NCBI GenBank assembly: GCA_964590755.1
Contig: CAZPYK010000003.1
Span: forward strand, 4,178 to 68,177
DNA length: 64,000 bases
Reading direction: 5' to 3'
DNA from: CAG-390 sp964590755
GTDB lineage: Bacteria; Bacillota; Clostridia; Oscillospirales; CAG-272
Below the pieces are notes generated by a model. It saw nothing but the letters and a program-made list of their open reading frames with translations. It was not told the DNA's origin and made no database searches. This document shows positions 41,700-50,906 of the stretch, in pieces (position 1 is the stretch's first letter; every line of letters starts with the position of its first letter). The position numbers were made by a program, and so were the translations under genes.

Positions 41700-43094
41700 T
41701 CAGAAATCGGCGCTTCCCGTGGTACGAGGGAAGGCTTCAACATCGCGAATGTTTGTCATTCCCGTGACGTACATGATCATTCTTTCAAAGCCGAGACCGA
41801 AGCCGGCGTGCTTGGTGCCGCCGTAGCGCCGCAGGTCGCAGTACCAGCCGTATTGCTCCGGTTCGAGTCCGAAGCGTTCGATCGCTTCTTCGAGTTTATC
41901 AAGGCGTTCTTCACGCTGTGAGCCGCCTATCAGTTCTCCGACGCCCGGTACAAGCATATCCGCCGCCGCAACGGTCTTGCCGTCATCGTTTTGGCGCATA
42001 TAGAATGCCTTGATGTCCTTGGGGTAGTCGGTCACGAATACGGGTTTTTTGAAGATCTGCTCGGTGAGATATCTTTCGTGCTCGGTCTGCAGATCGATGC
42101 CCCATTTTACGGGATAATCAAATTCCTTGCCGCTTTGCACGAGAAGCTCGACGGCATCGGTATAGCTCACTCTGCCGAAATCGCCGGAAACGAGAGCGGT
42201 GAGCCTTTCGATAAGAGAGGTGTCGATGAATTTGTTGAAGAATTCCAGTTCGGCGGGGCATTCTTTCATAACGAAGTTTACGATATATTTGACCATTGCT
42301 TCGGCGGTGTCCATATAATCCGAAAGATCGGCAAAAGCCATTTCGGGTTCCACCATCCAAAATTCGGCAGCATGGCGCTGGGTATAGGATCGCTCGGCGC
42401 GGAAGGTGGGACCGAAGGTGTAGACGTTTGCAAATGCCATTGCAAAGGTTTCAACATTCAACTGACCGGAAACGGTAAGTCCGGTGCGCTTGCCGAAGAA
42501 ATCTTTGGAATAATCTATCTCGCCGTCGGGTGTGCGCGGAGGATCGTTGATATCCAGCGTGGTCACCTGAAACATTTCGCCCGCTCCCTCGCAATCGGAT
42601 CCGGTGATGAGAGGCGTGTGAACATACACAAAGCCCCGCTCGTGGAAGAAGCTGTGGATGGCGTAGGCGACGCAGGAGCGCACACGGAATACCGCGTTGA
42701 AGGTGTTGCTGCGCGGACGCAGATGTGCGATGGTGCGGAGATATTCGAAGCTGTGTTTTTTCTTTTGCAGAGGATAATCGGGAGACGAGACGCCTTCGAT
42801 GACGACCTTATCCGCCTTCATTTCGAAGGGCTGCTTGGCTTCGGGAGTCAGCACGATCGTGCCGGTGATGACAAAGGAAGCGCCGACATTCTGCTTGATC
42901 ACCTCGCGGTAATTATCGAGCTTTGATTCCTCTATTACAATCTGCAGATTTTTAAAATATGAGCCGTCATTGAGCTCTATAAAGCCGAAAACATTGCTTG
43001 AACGTATGGTGCGAGCCCATCCGGCAACGGTGATCGGTGCGGAGGTGAATTCTTCCGCCGAGTCGTAGATTTTTTTGATCTCTGTGCGTTTCAT
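41700..43094 (-). CDS. asnS: Asparagine--tRNA ligase
   Basis: A 464-residue class IIb synthetase charging tRNA-Asn. An N-terminal OB-fold anticodon-binding domain (ITVAGWARTIRSSNVFGFIE) is followed by motif 1, motif 2 (FGPTFRAERSYTQRHAAEFW, MVEPEMAFAD) and motif 3 (GFGLGFERMIMYVTG). The long open upstream extension (55 codons) lacks family features; the ATG at 43094 has AAAGGA about 12 nt upstream. The leader of about 170 nt from the promoter at 43268 shows no T-box. It is followed by the aminotransferase in an operon. Confidence 0.97.
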   Translation of the reverse strand: MKRTEIKKIYDSAEEFTSAPITVAGWARTIRSSNVFGFIELNDGSYFKNLQIVIEESKLDNYREVIKQNVGASFVITGTIVLTPEAKQPFEMKADKVVIEGVSSPDYPLQKKKHSFEYLRTIAHLRPRSNTFNAVFRVRSCVAYAIHSFFHERGFVYVHTPLITGSDCEGAGEMFQVTTLDINDPPRTPDGEIDYSKDFFGKRTGLTVSGQLNVETFAMAFANVYTFGPTFRAERSYTQRHAAEFWMVEPEMAFADLSDYMDTAEAMVKYIVNFVMKECPAELEFFNKFIDTSLIERLTALVSGDFGRVSYTDAVELLVQSGKEFDYPVKWGIDLQTEHERYLTEQIFKKPVFVTDYPKDIKAFYMRQNDDGKTVAAADMLVPGVGELIGGSQREERLDKLEEAIERFGLEPEQYGWYCDLRRYGGTKHAGFGLGFERMIMYVTGMTNIRDVEAFPRTTGSADF

Positions 43095-43267
43095 TTTTTG
43101 CCTGTTCCTTTCTCGGTAGATTGTCGCTTGAAGGCAAGGTCCTTCAAGACGGTTCTCCTTTTCTTTGTGACATGTGAGGTACACTTGAATACTGTAATAA
43201 CCGTAACAACGCTCTTGTGCAACAATTTTGCGCATGCTATGCATTCCCGAGGAGCACAATATGCATC

Positions 43268-43296
43268 ATTATAACACAATTTGCTTTAATAAGCAA
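43268..43296 (-). promoter_or_regulatory. Predicted promoter of asnS
   Basis: On the minus strand TTGCTT (43296-43291), 17-bp spacer, TATAAT (43273-43268). A weak A/T-rich inverted repeat upstream may end the helicase transcript. Confidence 0.65.
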
Positions 43297-43350
43297 GATG
43301 TAAAACATGAAATTGCAAAAATAATTATTTAAATAAGCTTATTTGTCAGC

Positions 43351-45810
43351 TTATTTGCTCCAAAATCTCTTTAGGATGTCGGGAAGCTCGGCTATATCGT
43401 TCACATTTTTGGTGTTCTTCCAATGAGCGGGGAAAAGAGCACGGTATTGCGGCGTTGCGTATCTGTCATCTATCAACACCACGACGCCGCGGTCGTCGGA
43501 CTTGCGTATGACGCGGCCCGCGGCTTGAAGGACCTTGTTCATGCCCGGATATGTGTATGCGTAATTATAGCCGTCGTCATTTTTGTTTTGATAGTAATCT
43601 CTGATCAGATTCCTTTCAAACGACAACCCGGGCAAGCCGACGCCGACGATCACGACTCCGATCAGTTTGTTTCCGGGCAGATCGACGCCCTCAGAAAAAC
43701 TGCCGCCGAGAACGCAAAAGCCTATCCGCAATATATTGCTGTCATCCGCAAAGAACGAAATGAACGCATCCCTTTCGGCGGGTGACATTCGCGGACTTTG
43801 CTTTGTGACCTTAACGTTCGGATACTTGCGTGTGAAATGCCGAAATACGGCATCGAGATATGCATATGACGGAAAGTAAACTATGTAATTTCCCTTGCGC
43901 GCGGACGCGGTGGCTGCGATCACAGAGGATATACGGCGCGCGGAACGCTCGCGATCTTCGTAGCGCGTGCTTACGGATGAGACCGTTGCGATCAGAAGCT
44001 GCTCTTCCGGAAAGGGAGAGGGGATGGAAAGCGAGACCGCGCGCTTTCCGCCTCCGAGTATTTCGGAAAAATAATCGGAAGGGGTCAAGGTGGCGGAGAA
44101 AAATATCGCCGAGCGACAGGCGTTCATCGCCGCATTGAGAGCGGCGGACGGATCAAGGCAATATTGCCTGATAAGTATCCTTCCGTTCGATATGTCGATA
44201 TAAGTCCTGTATCTGTCGTCATACGCTTCGGACGCCGTTGCCCATTTGCGGCAGATGCGCGCCATGCGCGCACAGGCGGAGATCGCTTCGTAGCGCTCCT
44301 CGGTGTCGACCGGACTGCCGCTCGTGTGCAGGAATGCTTCGCAAGCACCGCCGAGCGCCTTTATGTGTTCTCCGACCGAGGGAGGGGTCTCTCTGCCCAC
44401 ATAATAGCCGAATTCGGAGCCGTCATCGTTCTTGCGAATATTGTCAGAGCAATATGATCTTGCCTCGTCGATCGCGGCATCGAGCTTGCGCACTGCCGAG
44501 GATATTTTTTCTCCGAGAAGCGGCAGGTGACGCGAAAAGGATTCGAGGCGGTCGGAGGATAGCTCGGCTGAGCAGATATCGCGAGCCCTTTCGGGCAGGT
44601 TGTGAGCTTCGTCGATCAGAAGTATCGCGGATCGGTCACGATCACGGTCGCCGTTACCCTCTTCCGAAAAAAATCTTTTGAGCTTTACCGACGGATCGAA
44701 TACATAATTATAATCGCAGATTATCATGTCGCAGAGCTCGGCAATGTCGAGAGAAAGCTCATACGGGCAGATCGAAAATTCACGCGCGGCGGCAAGTATC
44801 GCACTTTGCGATATGCCGTGATATTTTTCGAGCAAAGAAAATATTGCTTTGTCTCGCTTGTCGTAATAACCTCGCGCATAAACGCAGGAGCGCGGAGTGC
44901 AACAGAGATTGCCGCCTCCGCACGCTGCCGCCGCGGGGTTGATGCAGCATTGTTCTCTGGAGGCAAGCACCAAAGTTCTGTACAGGAGTCCGCTTCCGGC
45001 AAGCTCGGCGGCGGCGCGGAATGCCTCGCGTCGCGTGGCGGCTTTGGCGGTCAAGTAAAAAATGCGTCGACCGTAGCCGTCGCCGAGCGCGCGCACGGCG
45101 CCGTAGATCGCGGATACCGTTTTGCCTATCCCGGTCGGAGCCTGCGCAAAAAGGCGCTTGCCGTTTTTTGCCGCTCGGTATATCGAGCTTATGAGCTCGC
45201 TCTGCCCCGGGCGAAGCTCGCTGTACGGGAACTTAAGAGCTTTTACGGATGTGCGTCGCGTGAGCACTCGGTCGCGTTCGTCGCACAAGCGGGCGGATAT
45301 TCGCTCAAGCAGTGAGGCGAGAAAAAAATCAAGATCATCAACATGATATGCGCCGTAAAAGGAATTTGTCTTTGATCCTCCCGCGGCGACATAGGTCACG
45401 CGACAGCCGATGCGCGAAAGCTTGTTTTGCGCGCAATACATCAATGCCAATATCTTGGCGCGCGCGAAATGTGCGGGTAATGGAGGTTCCGCAAGCATCG
45501 ACGGAGCGACCGTTATGAGCACCTCCGCTTCATGAAGAGCCGTCTGCTCGCTTGAAGTGTCACTCGGGTGAATGATATCCGCCGTTCCGCATATATGCAG
45601 ATCGAAGCCGTGAAACGGTCGGATCATCTCAAGGCGGCAGTGAAGTGCGGCGCCCTCTCCGGATCGTGAACGGATGATCTTTTCGGTGCCGCAGTTGCAC
45701 GAAAGCTCGGAGCGCTTTTTTCTCGCGTCGAGATCTCCCGCGGCGCAGGCAAGCTCACAGAGCTCGGATACGTCGATGTGAAGGCGGCCCTGTTCGAGGT
45801 CGTATTCCAT
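43351..45810 (-). CDS. Rad3/DinG-type ATP-dependent DNA helicase
   Basis: An 819-residue superfamily 2 helicase. Walker A is QAPTGIGKTVSAIYG (about residue 240) and the DEAH box is LLIDEAHNLPERA. Between them lies a cysteine cluster (EQCCINPAAAACGGGNLCC and CVYARGYYDKR) that likely holds the [4Fe-4S] cluster of XPD/DinG enzymes, here with extra cysteines. The C-terminal helicase domain has LGGSFSEGVDLPG and QAAGRVIRKSDDRG. The first ~200 residues resemble a nuclease-type PD-(D/E)XK region found in some Firmicute relatives, but I cannot confirm catalytic residues. The ATG at 45810 follows AAGGGGTGAG. It is probably a DNA repair or recombination helicase. Confidence 0.88.
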   Translation of the reverse strand: MEYDLEQGRLHIDVSELCELACAAGDLDARKKRSELSCNCGTEKIIRSRSGEGAALHCRLEMIRPFHGFDLHICGTADIIHPSDTSSEQTALHEAEVLITVAPSMLAEPPLPAHFARAKILALMYCAQNKLSRIGCRVTYVAAGGSKTNSFYGAYHVDDLDFFLASLLERISARLCDERDRVLTRRTSVKALKFPYSELRPGQSELISSIYRAAKNGKRLFAQAPTGIGKTVSAIYGAVRALGDGYGRRIFYLTAKAATRREAFRAAAELAGSGLLYRTLVLASREQCCINPAAAACGGGNLCCTPRSCVYARGYYDKRDKAIFSLLEKYHGISQSAILAAAREFSICPYELSLDIAELCDMIICDYNYVFDPSVKLKRFFSEEGNGDRDRDRSAILLIDEAHNLPERARDICSAELSSDRLESFSRHLPLLGEKISSAVRKLDAAIDEARSYCSDNIRKNDDGSEFGYYVGRETPPSVGEHIKALGGACEAFLHTSGSPVDTEERYEAISACARMARICRKWATASEAYDDRYRTYIDISNGRILIRQYCLDPSAALNAAMNACRSAIFFSATLTPSDYFSEILGGGKRAVSLSIPSPFPEEQLLIATVSSVSTRYEDRERSARRISSVIAATASARKGNYIVYFPSYAYLDAVFRHFTRKYPNVKVTKQSPRMSPAERDAFISFFADDSNILRIGFCVLGGSFSEGVDLPGNKLIGVVIVGVGLPGLSFERNLIRDYYQNKNDDGYNYAYTYPGMNKVLQAAGRVIRKSDDRGVVVLIDDRYATPQYRALFPAHWKNTKNVNDIAELPDILKRFWSK

Positions 45811-45893
45811 TTGTGATCTCACCCCTTTTGCGGAGCGCTCGGAACGCTGCCGCACGAAATATCACTCACCGAGAGTTTAACCGTTATATGGTT

Positions 45894-45922
45894 ATTATAT
45901 CACTTAATATATCTTAAGTCAA
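45894..45922 (-). promoter_or_regulatory. Predicted promoter of the Rad3-like helicase
   Basis: On the minus strand TTGACT (45922-45917), 17-bp spacer, TATAAT (45899-45894), about 85 bp before the start. Confidence 0.75.
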
Positions 45923-45940
45923 TCTTTAAACGAAAAATAG

Positions 45941-45980
45941 GGACTGCGCCGGGCTTTTAAACAAGCCGTCGGCGCAGTCC
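45941..45980 (-). terminator. Terminator after the DUF1854 gene
   Basis: GGACTGCGCC / GGCGCAGTCC stem extended inwards by GGCTT / AAGCC; on the minus strand it is followed by CTATTTTT. It also separates this operon from the helicase promoter. Confidence 0.8.
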
Positions 45981-45996
45981 TTTTTATGAGCGCGGA

Positions 45997-46482
45997 TCAG
46001 AGGAAGCTTGAGATCAATATCCAGCTCTTGCGGTCAAGAGCCGCCAGACTTTCGATCTCATAGCGGTTATCGCTTGCATCTCTGATGATTATCCTATCCT
46101 CGGGATATATCTTTATATCGCTGTGGCGATTGCGGATGCGGAATTCAACATAGCCGTGATCGGTGTCGACCTTCATCGTCAGCGATCCGGTCGCATCCGA
46201 GCACTCATGTATCTTCAATATTTTGGGAATAAAATAATAATCGTTGAAGCATGCTTTTACGGCCGCGGCCGATTCGGGAGAAATATCGTCATAGCTTTTT
46301 ATCATGGCTATCTCTTTTTCATCCGAGCTGATAAGAGAAATATAATGATCGCGGTCGGAAATGGGGAAGAGCCTGCGCAATTCAACATCTGTGTAGACTG
46401 TTCCGTCCGCCATGGTAAGCGAAACGCTGAAAACGTCGGTCAGCTCTATCTTTGCCGTTTTGTCCAAAAATTTTTGTGCCAT
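45997..46482 (-). CDS. DUF1854 domain-containing protein
   Basis: A 161-residue soluble, beta-rich protein of the DUF1854 family (VFSVSLTMADGTVYTDVELR, RLFPISDRDHYISLISSDEK, VDTDHGYVEFRIRNRHSDIK). In other bacteria this family is encoded beside an ABC exporter and, in some, beside cyanophycin genes; the name 'cyanophycin metabolism-associated' is used for those. No cyanophycin synthetase or cyanophycinase is seen here. An ATG at 46503 overlaps the ABC stop (ATGA), but AAAGGAG lies 11 nt before the ATG at 46482, which I prefer. It likely forms a functional unit with the ABC transporter. Confidence 0.85.
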   Translation of the reverse strand: MAQKFLDKTAKIELTDVFSVSLTMADGTVYTDVELRRLFPISDRDHYISLISSDEKEIAMIKSYDDISPESAAAVKACFNDYYFIPKILKIHECSDATGSLTMKVDTDHGYVEFRIRNRHSDIKIYPEDRIIIRDASDNRYEIESLAALDRKSWILISSFL

Positions 46483-46499
46483 AGATCCGATTTCTCCTT

Positions 46500-48758
46500 T
46501 CATTCAAAGCGGCTTTCCGCCTTTGCGGCGGTAAGCTTGTCCGACATGGATTGTATCTCGACCAGGCGATAATATTTGCCCTTTGCGGCAAGCAGTTCGT
46601 CCGGAGAGCCGCATTCTATTATCTCGCCGTTGTCTACAACAACTATCTTGTTGGCTTTGCTGAGCGTGGAGAGGCGGTGGGCTATCATTATCGTTGTCCT
46701 GCCGGATATCAGCCTTTCGATCGCCTCCTGGATCAGATGCTCGGTCTCCGAGTCGACAGATGCGGTAGCTTCGTCAAACACCAAAATGCTCGGGTTCTTC
46801 AGCACCGCGCGTGCGATGGACAGACGCTGTCTTTCGCCGCCGGAAAGTCCGACGCCGCGTTCGCCGAGTACCGCGTCATAGCCATCCGGTTGGCGCACGA
46901 TGAATTCGTGCGCATTGGCAACATCTGCGGCATTAAGCACCTTTTCGACGGGACAATTATCGTTTCCGTAGGCGATATTGTTGAATATCGTATCATGGAA
47001 CATCAGCGGTTCCTGCTGTACAAAGCCGATCTGAGAGCGATAATAATTCATGTCGATATCCTTTATATTGACGCCGTCGACGAAAATGTCTCCGTCGTAA
47101 TGATCGTAATAGCGCATGAAAAGGTTGATAAGTGTGGATTTGCCCGAGCCGGTGGTGCCGACGATGCCTACTATATCGCCGGGCTCTATGGTGAGATTTA
47201 TGTTCTTGAGCGTCTTCTTTGTGCGGTCGAATGAGAAGCTGACATTTTTGAATTCAATCTTTCCCTTGACCACGGGAAGCACGTTGCCTTTGCCGAAATC
47301 ATGCTCTGGCTCGGCGTCCAGTATATCGAGTATACGCTCTGCCGATGCCAATGCCGATTGATAAGAATCGTTCAGATTGGCAAAGAAGTTGACCGGACCG
47401 TAAAACATCGATGCATAGGAAATAAACGATACCAAAAGACCCGCAGTGAGCCCGCCGCTGCCGTTTATTACCATTTGACCGCCGAATGCCCATATCATCA
47501 CCGAGCCGATGCTGATGAGGGTGTTGACGATGGCGGGAAAGATATTGAGTATCGCGGAGGCTTGGGAATCGGTGTCATACCATTCCTTGTTGGTCTCCTT
47601 GAAGCGAGCGGTCGTGCCTTCCTCGTTGGTGAAGGATTTTACGACACGAATGCCGGGAATGGTGTCGGTCAAGACCGACGAGACAGCTGTCCAGCGTCTC
47701 CAGATCCTGAGGTAGAAGGGGCGTATTTTCTTTCCGAATATTCTGGCGCCTATGACGACCAGCGGAACGGGGATCAAGGACAGAAGTGTAAGTTCCGGGT
47801 CCATGATAAGCATTACGACGATAATGCCGATCATTTTAAAGAACTCAACGACCACTTCCTGTGTTATTCTGAGCATAAACGCGCGCAGCGTGTTGCTGTC
47901 GCCGCTGATTCGGTTGATCACCGCTCCCGTTGAGGTCTTGTCGTAAAAACGCATCGGCAGGTATTGAGCCTTTTCATACACGTCGTTGCGAAGCGCCATA
48001 ACGATACGATCGCCGGATTTTCTCAGCACCGTACCTCGTATCGCACCGATAAGATGTGTCAATATATGCAATATTACAAGCCCGAAAGACACATAGATCA
48101 GCCGTTGCGTATCTTCGCCCGGGAGGATCTCGTCAACGAGGCTCTTGGTGAGAAGCGGCGGCACGAGAGAAAGCGCGGTCGAGGCTACGGCAAGGAAGAT
48201 GGAGATTATCAACTGCTTCCATTCGGGGATCAGATATTTTCCGAGCTTTGAGACCACCTTTTTCTTGCTTGCGCAGTGGATGCAATCGGCACCGGGGGAA
48301 GAAAGTGTGCGACCGCACTTCGGACACACCGACAGCTGTTTTTCGTAGACCGCCTTCATGCAATCGTAAGCGTCGTCGATGTCGCTCTCGCCGGATACCA
48401 CCGAGTTCAAAAAGCCCGCCGCGGCTTCGCAGAGAGCGTTGACGCTGAAGGTGTAGCGGAAGATGTTTACTATCTCCCCGCTTTTCAGTGTCAGGCGTAA
48501 TATCGCGTTACCGTACATACGCTTGTTTTCCGCCTTCTCGATCTCATCGATCGAAACGGATCTGCCGAAATGGTCGCTGTCCAGCTCGTAGGTCTCGATG
48601 TTTTTTTCGCTTACGAGCAGAACGCTGCGGCAGTATTCGGATTTCACCGAAATGTCGCCCACGATGGCGAAAAGGTAGGGGAATGCCGGGTCTTCGTGCG
48701 AGCGCAGCTTGGTTGTCTCGCTGTCGCTCAGCAGCATGTTGATCAAGAGTTCTTTCAT
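46500..48758 (-). CDS. ABC exporter with N-terminal sensor-like domain and zinc ribbon, partner of DUF1854 protein
   Basis: A 752-residue half-transporter. The extra N-terminal region (residues 1-140) is soluble and beta-rich. A four-cysteine ribbon follows (C145, C148, C159, C162: CPKCGRTLSSPGADCIHC), then six membrane segments from about residue 175, and an ATPase domain with GIVGTTGSGKSTLINLF (Walker A), LSGGERQRLSIARA (signature), a Walker B VFDEA and the H-loop MIAHRLSTL. The N-terminal extension and ribbon are not part of a standard MsbA-like exporter. Substrate unknown. It overlaps the DUF1854 gene by 4 bp at most and shares its transcript. Confidence 0.9.
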   Translation of the reverse strand: MKELLINMLLSDSETTKLRSHEDPAFPYLFAIVGDISVKSEYCRSVLLVSEKNIETYELDSDHFGRSVSIDEIEKAENKRMYGNAILRLTLKSGEIVNIFRYTFSVNALCEAAAGFLNSVVSGESDIDDAYDCMKAVYEKQLSVCPKCGRTLSSPGADCIHCASKKKVVSKLGKYLIPEWKQLIISIFLAVASTALSLVPPLLTKSLVDEILPGEDTQRLIYVSFGLVILHILTHLIGAIRGTVLRKSGDRIVMALRNDVYEKAQYLPMRFYDKTSTGAVINRISGDSNTLRAFMLRITQEVVVEFFKMIGIIVVMLIMDPELTLLSLIPVPLVVIGARIFGKKIRPFYLRIWRRWTAVSSVLTDTIPGIRVVKSFTNEEGTTARFKETNKEWYDTDSQASAILNIFPAIVNTLISIGSVMIWAFGGQMVINGSGGLTAGLLVSFISYASMFYGPVNFFANLNDSYQSALASAERILDILDAEPEHDFGKGNVLPVVKGKIEFKNVSFSFDRTKKTLKNINLTIEPGDIVGIVGTTGSGKSTLINLFMRYYDHYDGDIFVDGVNIKDIDMNYYRSQIGFVQQEPLMFHDTIFNNIAYGNDNCPVEKVLNAADVANAHEFIVRQPDGYDAVLGERGVGLSGGERQRLSIARAVLKNPSILVFDEATASVDSETEHLIQEAIERLISGRTTIMIAHRLSTLSKANKIVVVDNGEIIECGSPDELLAAKGKYYRLVEIQSMSDKLTAAKAESRFE

Positions 48759-48933
48759 TTCTCTGTTTTACGACGTGCCGTGCCGGCATGACACGATATG
48801 CGCCGATGGGATGCGACCTCGCGACGAACGGATCGGAGAGCGATGATATCGATCCGCTGTGTTCCGTCCTTGTGTCGATGCACTGTCGCGGGAAGCGTTG
48901 TTGTCAGATATCTCATTTCTGAAACATCAATTA

Positions 48934-48962
48934 ATTTTATCATCAAAAAGTTTCCGTGTCAA
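48934..48962 (-). promoter_or_regulatory. Predicted promoter of the ABC/DUF1854 operon
   Basis: On the minus strand TTGACA (48962-48957), 17-bp spacer, TAAAAT (48939-48934). The 316-bp gap 48759-49074 also contains the long hairpin at 48991-49046. Confidence 0.75.
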
Positions 48963-48990
48963 TAAAATGAACGATTTATGTGCAAAATGA

Positions 48991-49046
48991 CCAATAATTC
49001 GTATATGTATCACAAATGTCGACACATACTTGCTTCGAATTATTGG
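48991..49046 (-). repeat. Long-looped inverted repeat downstream of the TIGR04086 gene
   Basis: Perfect 11-bp arms CCAATAATTCG / CGAATTATTGG, 34 bp apart, with a nested imperfect pair GTATATGT / ACACATAC. It may end the TIGR04086 transcript, but no clear U tract follows. Confidence 0.45.
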
Positions 49047-49074
49047 CCATGATATATATTTTACCGATGAACGA

Positions 49075-49554
49075 TCATACTCTGCGGCGTCTTTTGGCGC
49101 GTTTGGCATACGAGATCGATCGCGGTCTGCCGAGTGCCGCGCCGATGGCATAAAAACCGAACAGGGCGACGTGAAGACCCGCCTTAAACCATATCGAGTA
49201 CTCTGCCTGCCCCGGAATGAACGCGGATGCCGCAAGCATTGCCAATGATTGAAGTGCCGCTGCGAGCAGTGCTTCGGCAAATGCCGCGCGGTGCTCGCGA
49301 CGCGAAGCGACGAACCCTCCCGCAAACGCTCCGAGAAAATATGCCGCCAATGCTGACGGAAGTGTGAAGCTGTCCGGATCCGGGCACGCGATTGCGACAG
49401 CCGACGCGGCAAGCATGAACATTATGCCCGAACCGACTGATGCGACGGCGGAGAAGCCCACGGTTGCCGCGATGCCGAGTAGATCGTTCTCTTCTTTCTC
49501 TTTTTTTGCAGACGACGGAACAGCTCTTGTCGATCGAATGGGCGTGTTTTTCAT
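49075..49554 (-). CDS. TIGR04086-family membrane protein
   Basis: A 159-residue protein with four hydrophobic segments (for example LGIAATVGFSAVASVGSGIM and PSALAAYFLGAFAGGFVASR), a polar N-terminus and a very basic C-terminus (KRAKRRRRV). This layout fits the TIGR04086 family of Firmicute membrane proteins, of unknown function. The gene often lies near yajC in Clostridia, as it does here (yajC ends 128 bp upstream on the same strand). Confidence 0.75.
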   Translation of the reverse strand: MKNTPIRSTRAVPSSAKKEKEENDLLGIAATVGFSAVASVGSGIMFMLAASAVAIACPDPDSFTLPSALAAYFLGAFAGGFVASRREHRAAFAEALLAAALQSLAMLAASAFIPGQAEYSIWFKAGLHVALFGFYAIGAALGRPRSISYAKRAKRRRRV

Positions 49555-49634
49555 TGCTCGTTTATTATCACCTTTCGCAGCTTGTCGGCGGCGGTCGCCG
49601 TCTCTTGCTTAAGTTATATGCAAGTAAATAAAAA

Positions 49635-49667
49635 GATATGCCGTTTCGGATGCGGAAACGGCATATC
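49635..49667 (-). terminator. Terminator after yajC
   Basis: Perfect 13-bp stem GATATGCCGTTTC / GAAACGGCATATC, 7-nt loop; on the minus strand followed by TTTTTATTTAC. Confidence 0.85.
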
Positions 49668-49681
49668 GGCGAAAAGCAATA

Positions 49682-50092
49682 TCAGTTTTCTTTGCTTTTT
49701 TTTGCTTTCTTCTTGTTTTCCTTGGCGGGGGCGTCGGCGGGAGCTTTCTTTTCGTCGGCTTTGTCATCGTTTCCGCCGTTGACGGGGACCGTCACTCTCG
49801 ATATCGCGCTCTTGAGGATATGGAGTCTTGTGCGGTCGCGGCTCGTCACTATGGTCACCGTGTCCTCGCTGCTGATGGCGATGATTATGCCGATGATCCC
49901 GCCGATGGTGACTATCTCGTCGCCGACGGCAAGACCGTTTCGCATCTCATTGGTCTCCTTCTCCTGCTTGCGCTGAGGGCGTATAATGAAAAAATAAAAC
50001 ACGGCGATCATTATTACGAGCATTGCCAGAGTGATCCATGAGCTGCCGCCGCTGCCGGTATCGGTGGTGCCCGAGGTTAAAAATAAAGGCAT
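49682..50092 (-). CDS. yajC: Preprotein translocase subunit YajC
   Basis: A 136-residue accessory subunit of the Sec translocase. A single membrane segment (WITLAMLVIMIAVFYFFIIR) is followed directly by PQRKQEKETNEMRNGLAVGDEIVTIGG, the family signature, and an SH3-like barrel. The charged Lys/Ala/Glu-rich C-terminal tail (about 40 residues) is extended compared with E. coli YajC. It has its own promoter and terminator; secD/secF are not adjacent. Confidence 0.94.
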   Translation of the reverse strand: MPLFLTSGTTDTGSGGSSWITLAMLVIMIAVFYFFIIRPQRKQEKETNEMRNGLAVGDEIVTIGGIIGIIIAISSEDTVTIVTSRDRTRLHILKSAISRVTVPVNGGNDDKADEKKAPADAPAKENKKKAKKSKEN

Positions 50093-50124
50093 TGGATATT
50101 TCCTCCGAAAGTTATTTTACCGAT

Positions 50125-50153
50125 ATTATACACTGTTTTGCTCACGGTTTCAA
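50125..50153 (-). promoter_or_regulatory. Predicted promoter of yajC
   Basis: On the minus strand TTGAAA (50153-50148), 17-bp spacer, TATAAT (50130-50125). Confidence 0.75.
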
Positions 50154-50204
50154 TAACGAATTGTAAATTATTCGCATTTTCGCTTCAAAAACCACCCTTG
50201 ATTC

Positions 50205-50233
50205 TTGAAAAATAAGGATAATTGTGGTATACT
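50205..50233 (+). promoter_or_regulatory. Predicted promoter of the rimM-trmD operon
   Basis: TTGAAA (50205-50210), 17-bp spacer, TATACT (50228-50233), about 100 bp before rimM. Confidence 0.6.
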
Positions 50234-50330
50234 TATGATATAAAAGTGTGCGCGCGTCATTCCGCCGTTTGTGCGTCGCCTCTCGTGTGCGAGGATTGTG
50301 TGCGGAGCCGTGCCGAAAACGGAGATCGAA

Positions 50331-50906
50331 ATGAGTTTTACGGATAATAAAAATAATAAAGAAAAGCTCGATGTCGAAAACTGCCGAAGATCAAGATATC
50401 TTGAATGCGGCAAGGTCATAAATACACACGGACTTGACGGAACGGTCAAGCTTGAGGTTTGGTGTGACGCCCCCGAGACTCTTGCGTCGCTTAAGCGAGT
50501 GTACGTGAAGGATGAAAATGCGGAGGACGGTCATTTTTCTGAGCTGAAGGTCCGACGTGCCTCGGTTCAAAAAAGATTCGTATTGGCGAAGCTTGAAGGA
50601 GTGGACGATCCCGATGCCGCGGAGCGTATGCGAGGCACCGTTCTTTATGCCGAAAGAGGTGATGTCCCTCTGGCTCCCGGTGCGCATTTTATTGCCGACC
50701 TTATAGGACTTCCCGTCATAGATGCCGACAGCGGTGTTGAATACGGAACGCTTTGCCATGTTTTCAATGCCGGGGCATCCGATGTATATACGATCGACAC
50801 TCCCGCCGGCGAGCGCATGATGCCCGCGGTGCCCGAGTTTGTGGTGTCGATTGATATAGATAAGGCTATATATGTAAGACCCATCGAAGGAATGTTTGAG
50901 CCATGA
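50331..50906 (+). CDS. rimM: Ribosome maturation factor RimM
   Basis: A 191-residue factor for 30S head assembly that binds S19. It has the N-terminal RimM barrel (LECGKVINTHGLDGTVKLEV) and the C-terminal PRC-barrel (IADLIGLPVIDADSGVEYGT, YTIDTPAGERMMPAVPEFV). A polar ~20-residue N-terminal extension precedes the barrel. The frame is open 20 codons upstream, but GGAG precedes the ATG at 50331. The stop overlaps trmD. rpsP and rplS, its usual neighbours, are absent. Confidence 0.95.
   Translation: MSFTDNKNNKEKLDVENCRRSRYLECGKVINTHGLDGTVKLEVWCDAPETLASLKRVYVKDENAEDGHFSELKVRRASVQKRFVLAKLEGVDDPDAAERMRGTVLYAERGDVPLAPGAHFIADLIGLPVIDADSGVEYGTLCHVFNAGASDVYTIDTPAGERMMPAVPEFVVSIDIDKAIYVRPIEGMFEP

Noticed and set aside
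43095..43267. T-box riboswitch in the asnS leader
   Set aside because: The ~170-nt leader was read for the AGGGTGG-N-ACCGCG core and a terminator/antiterminator pair; neither was found.
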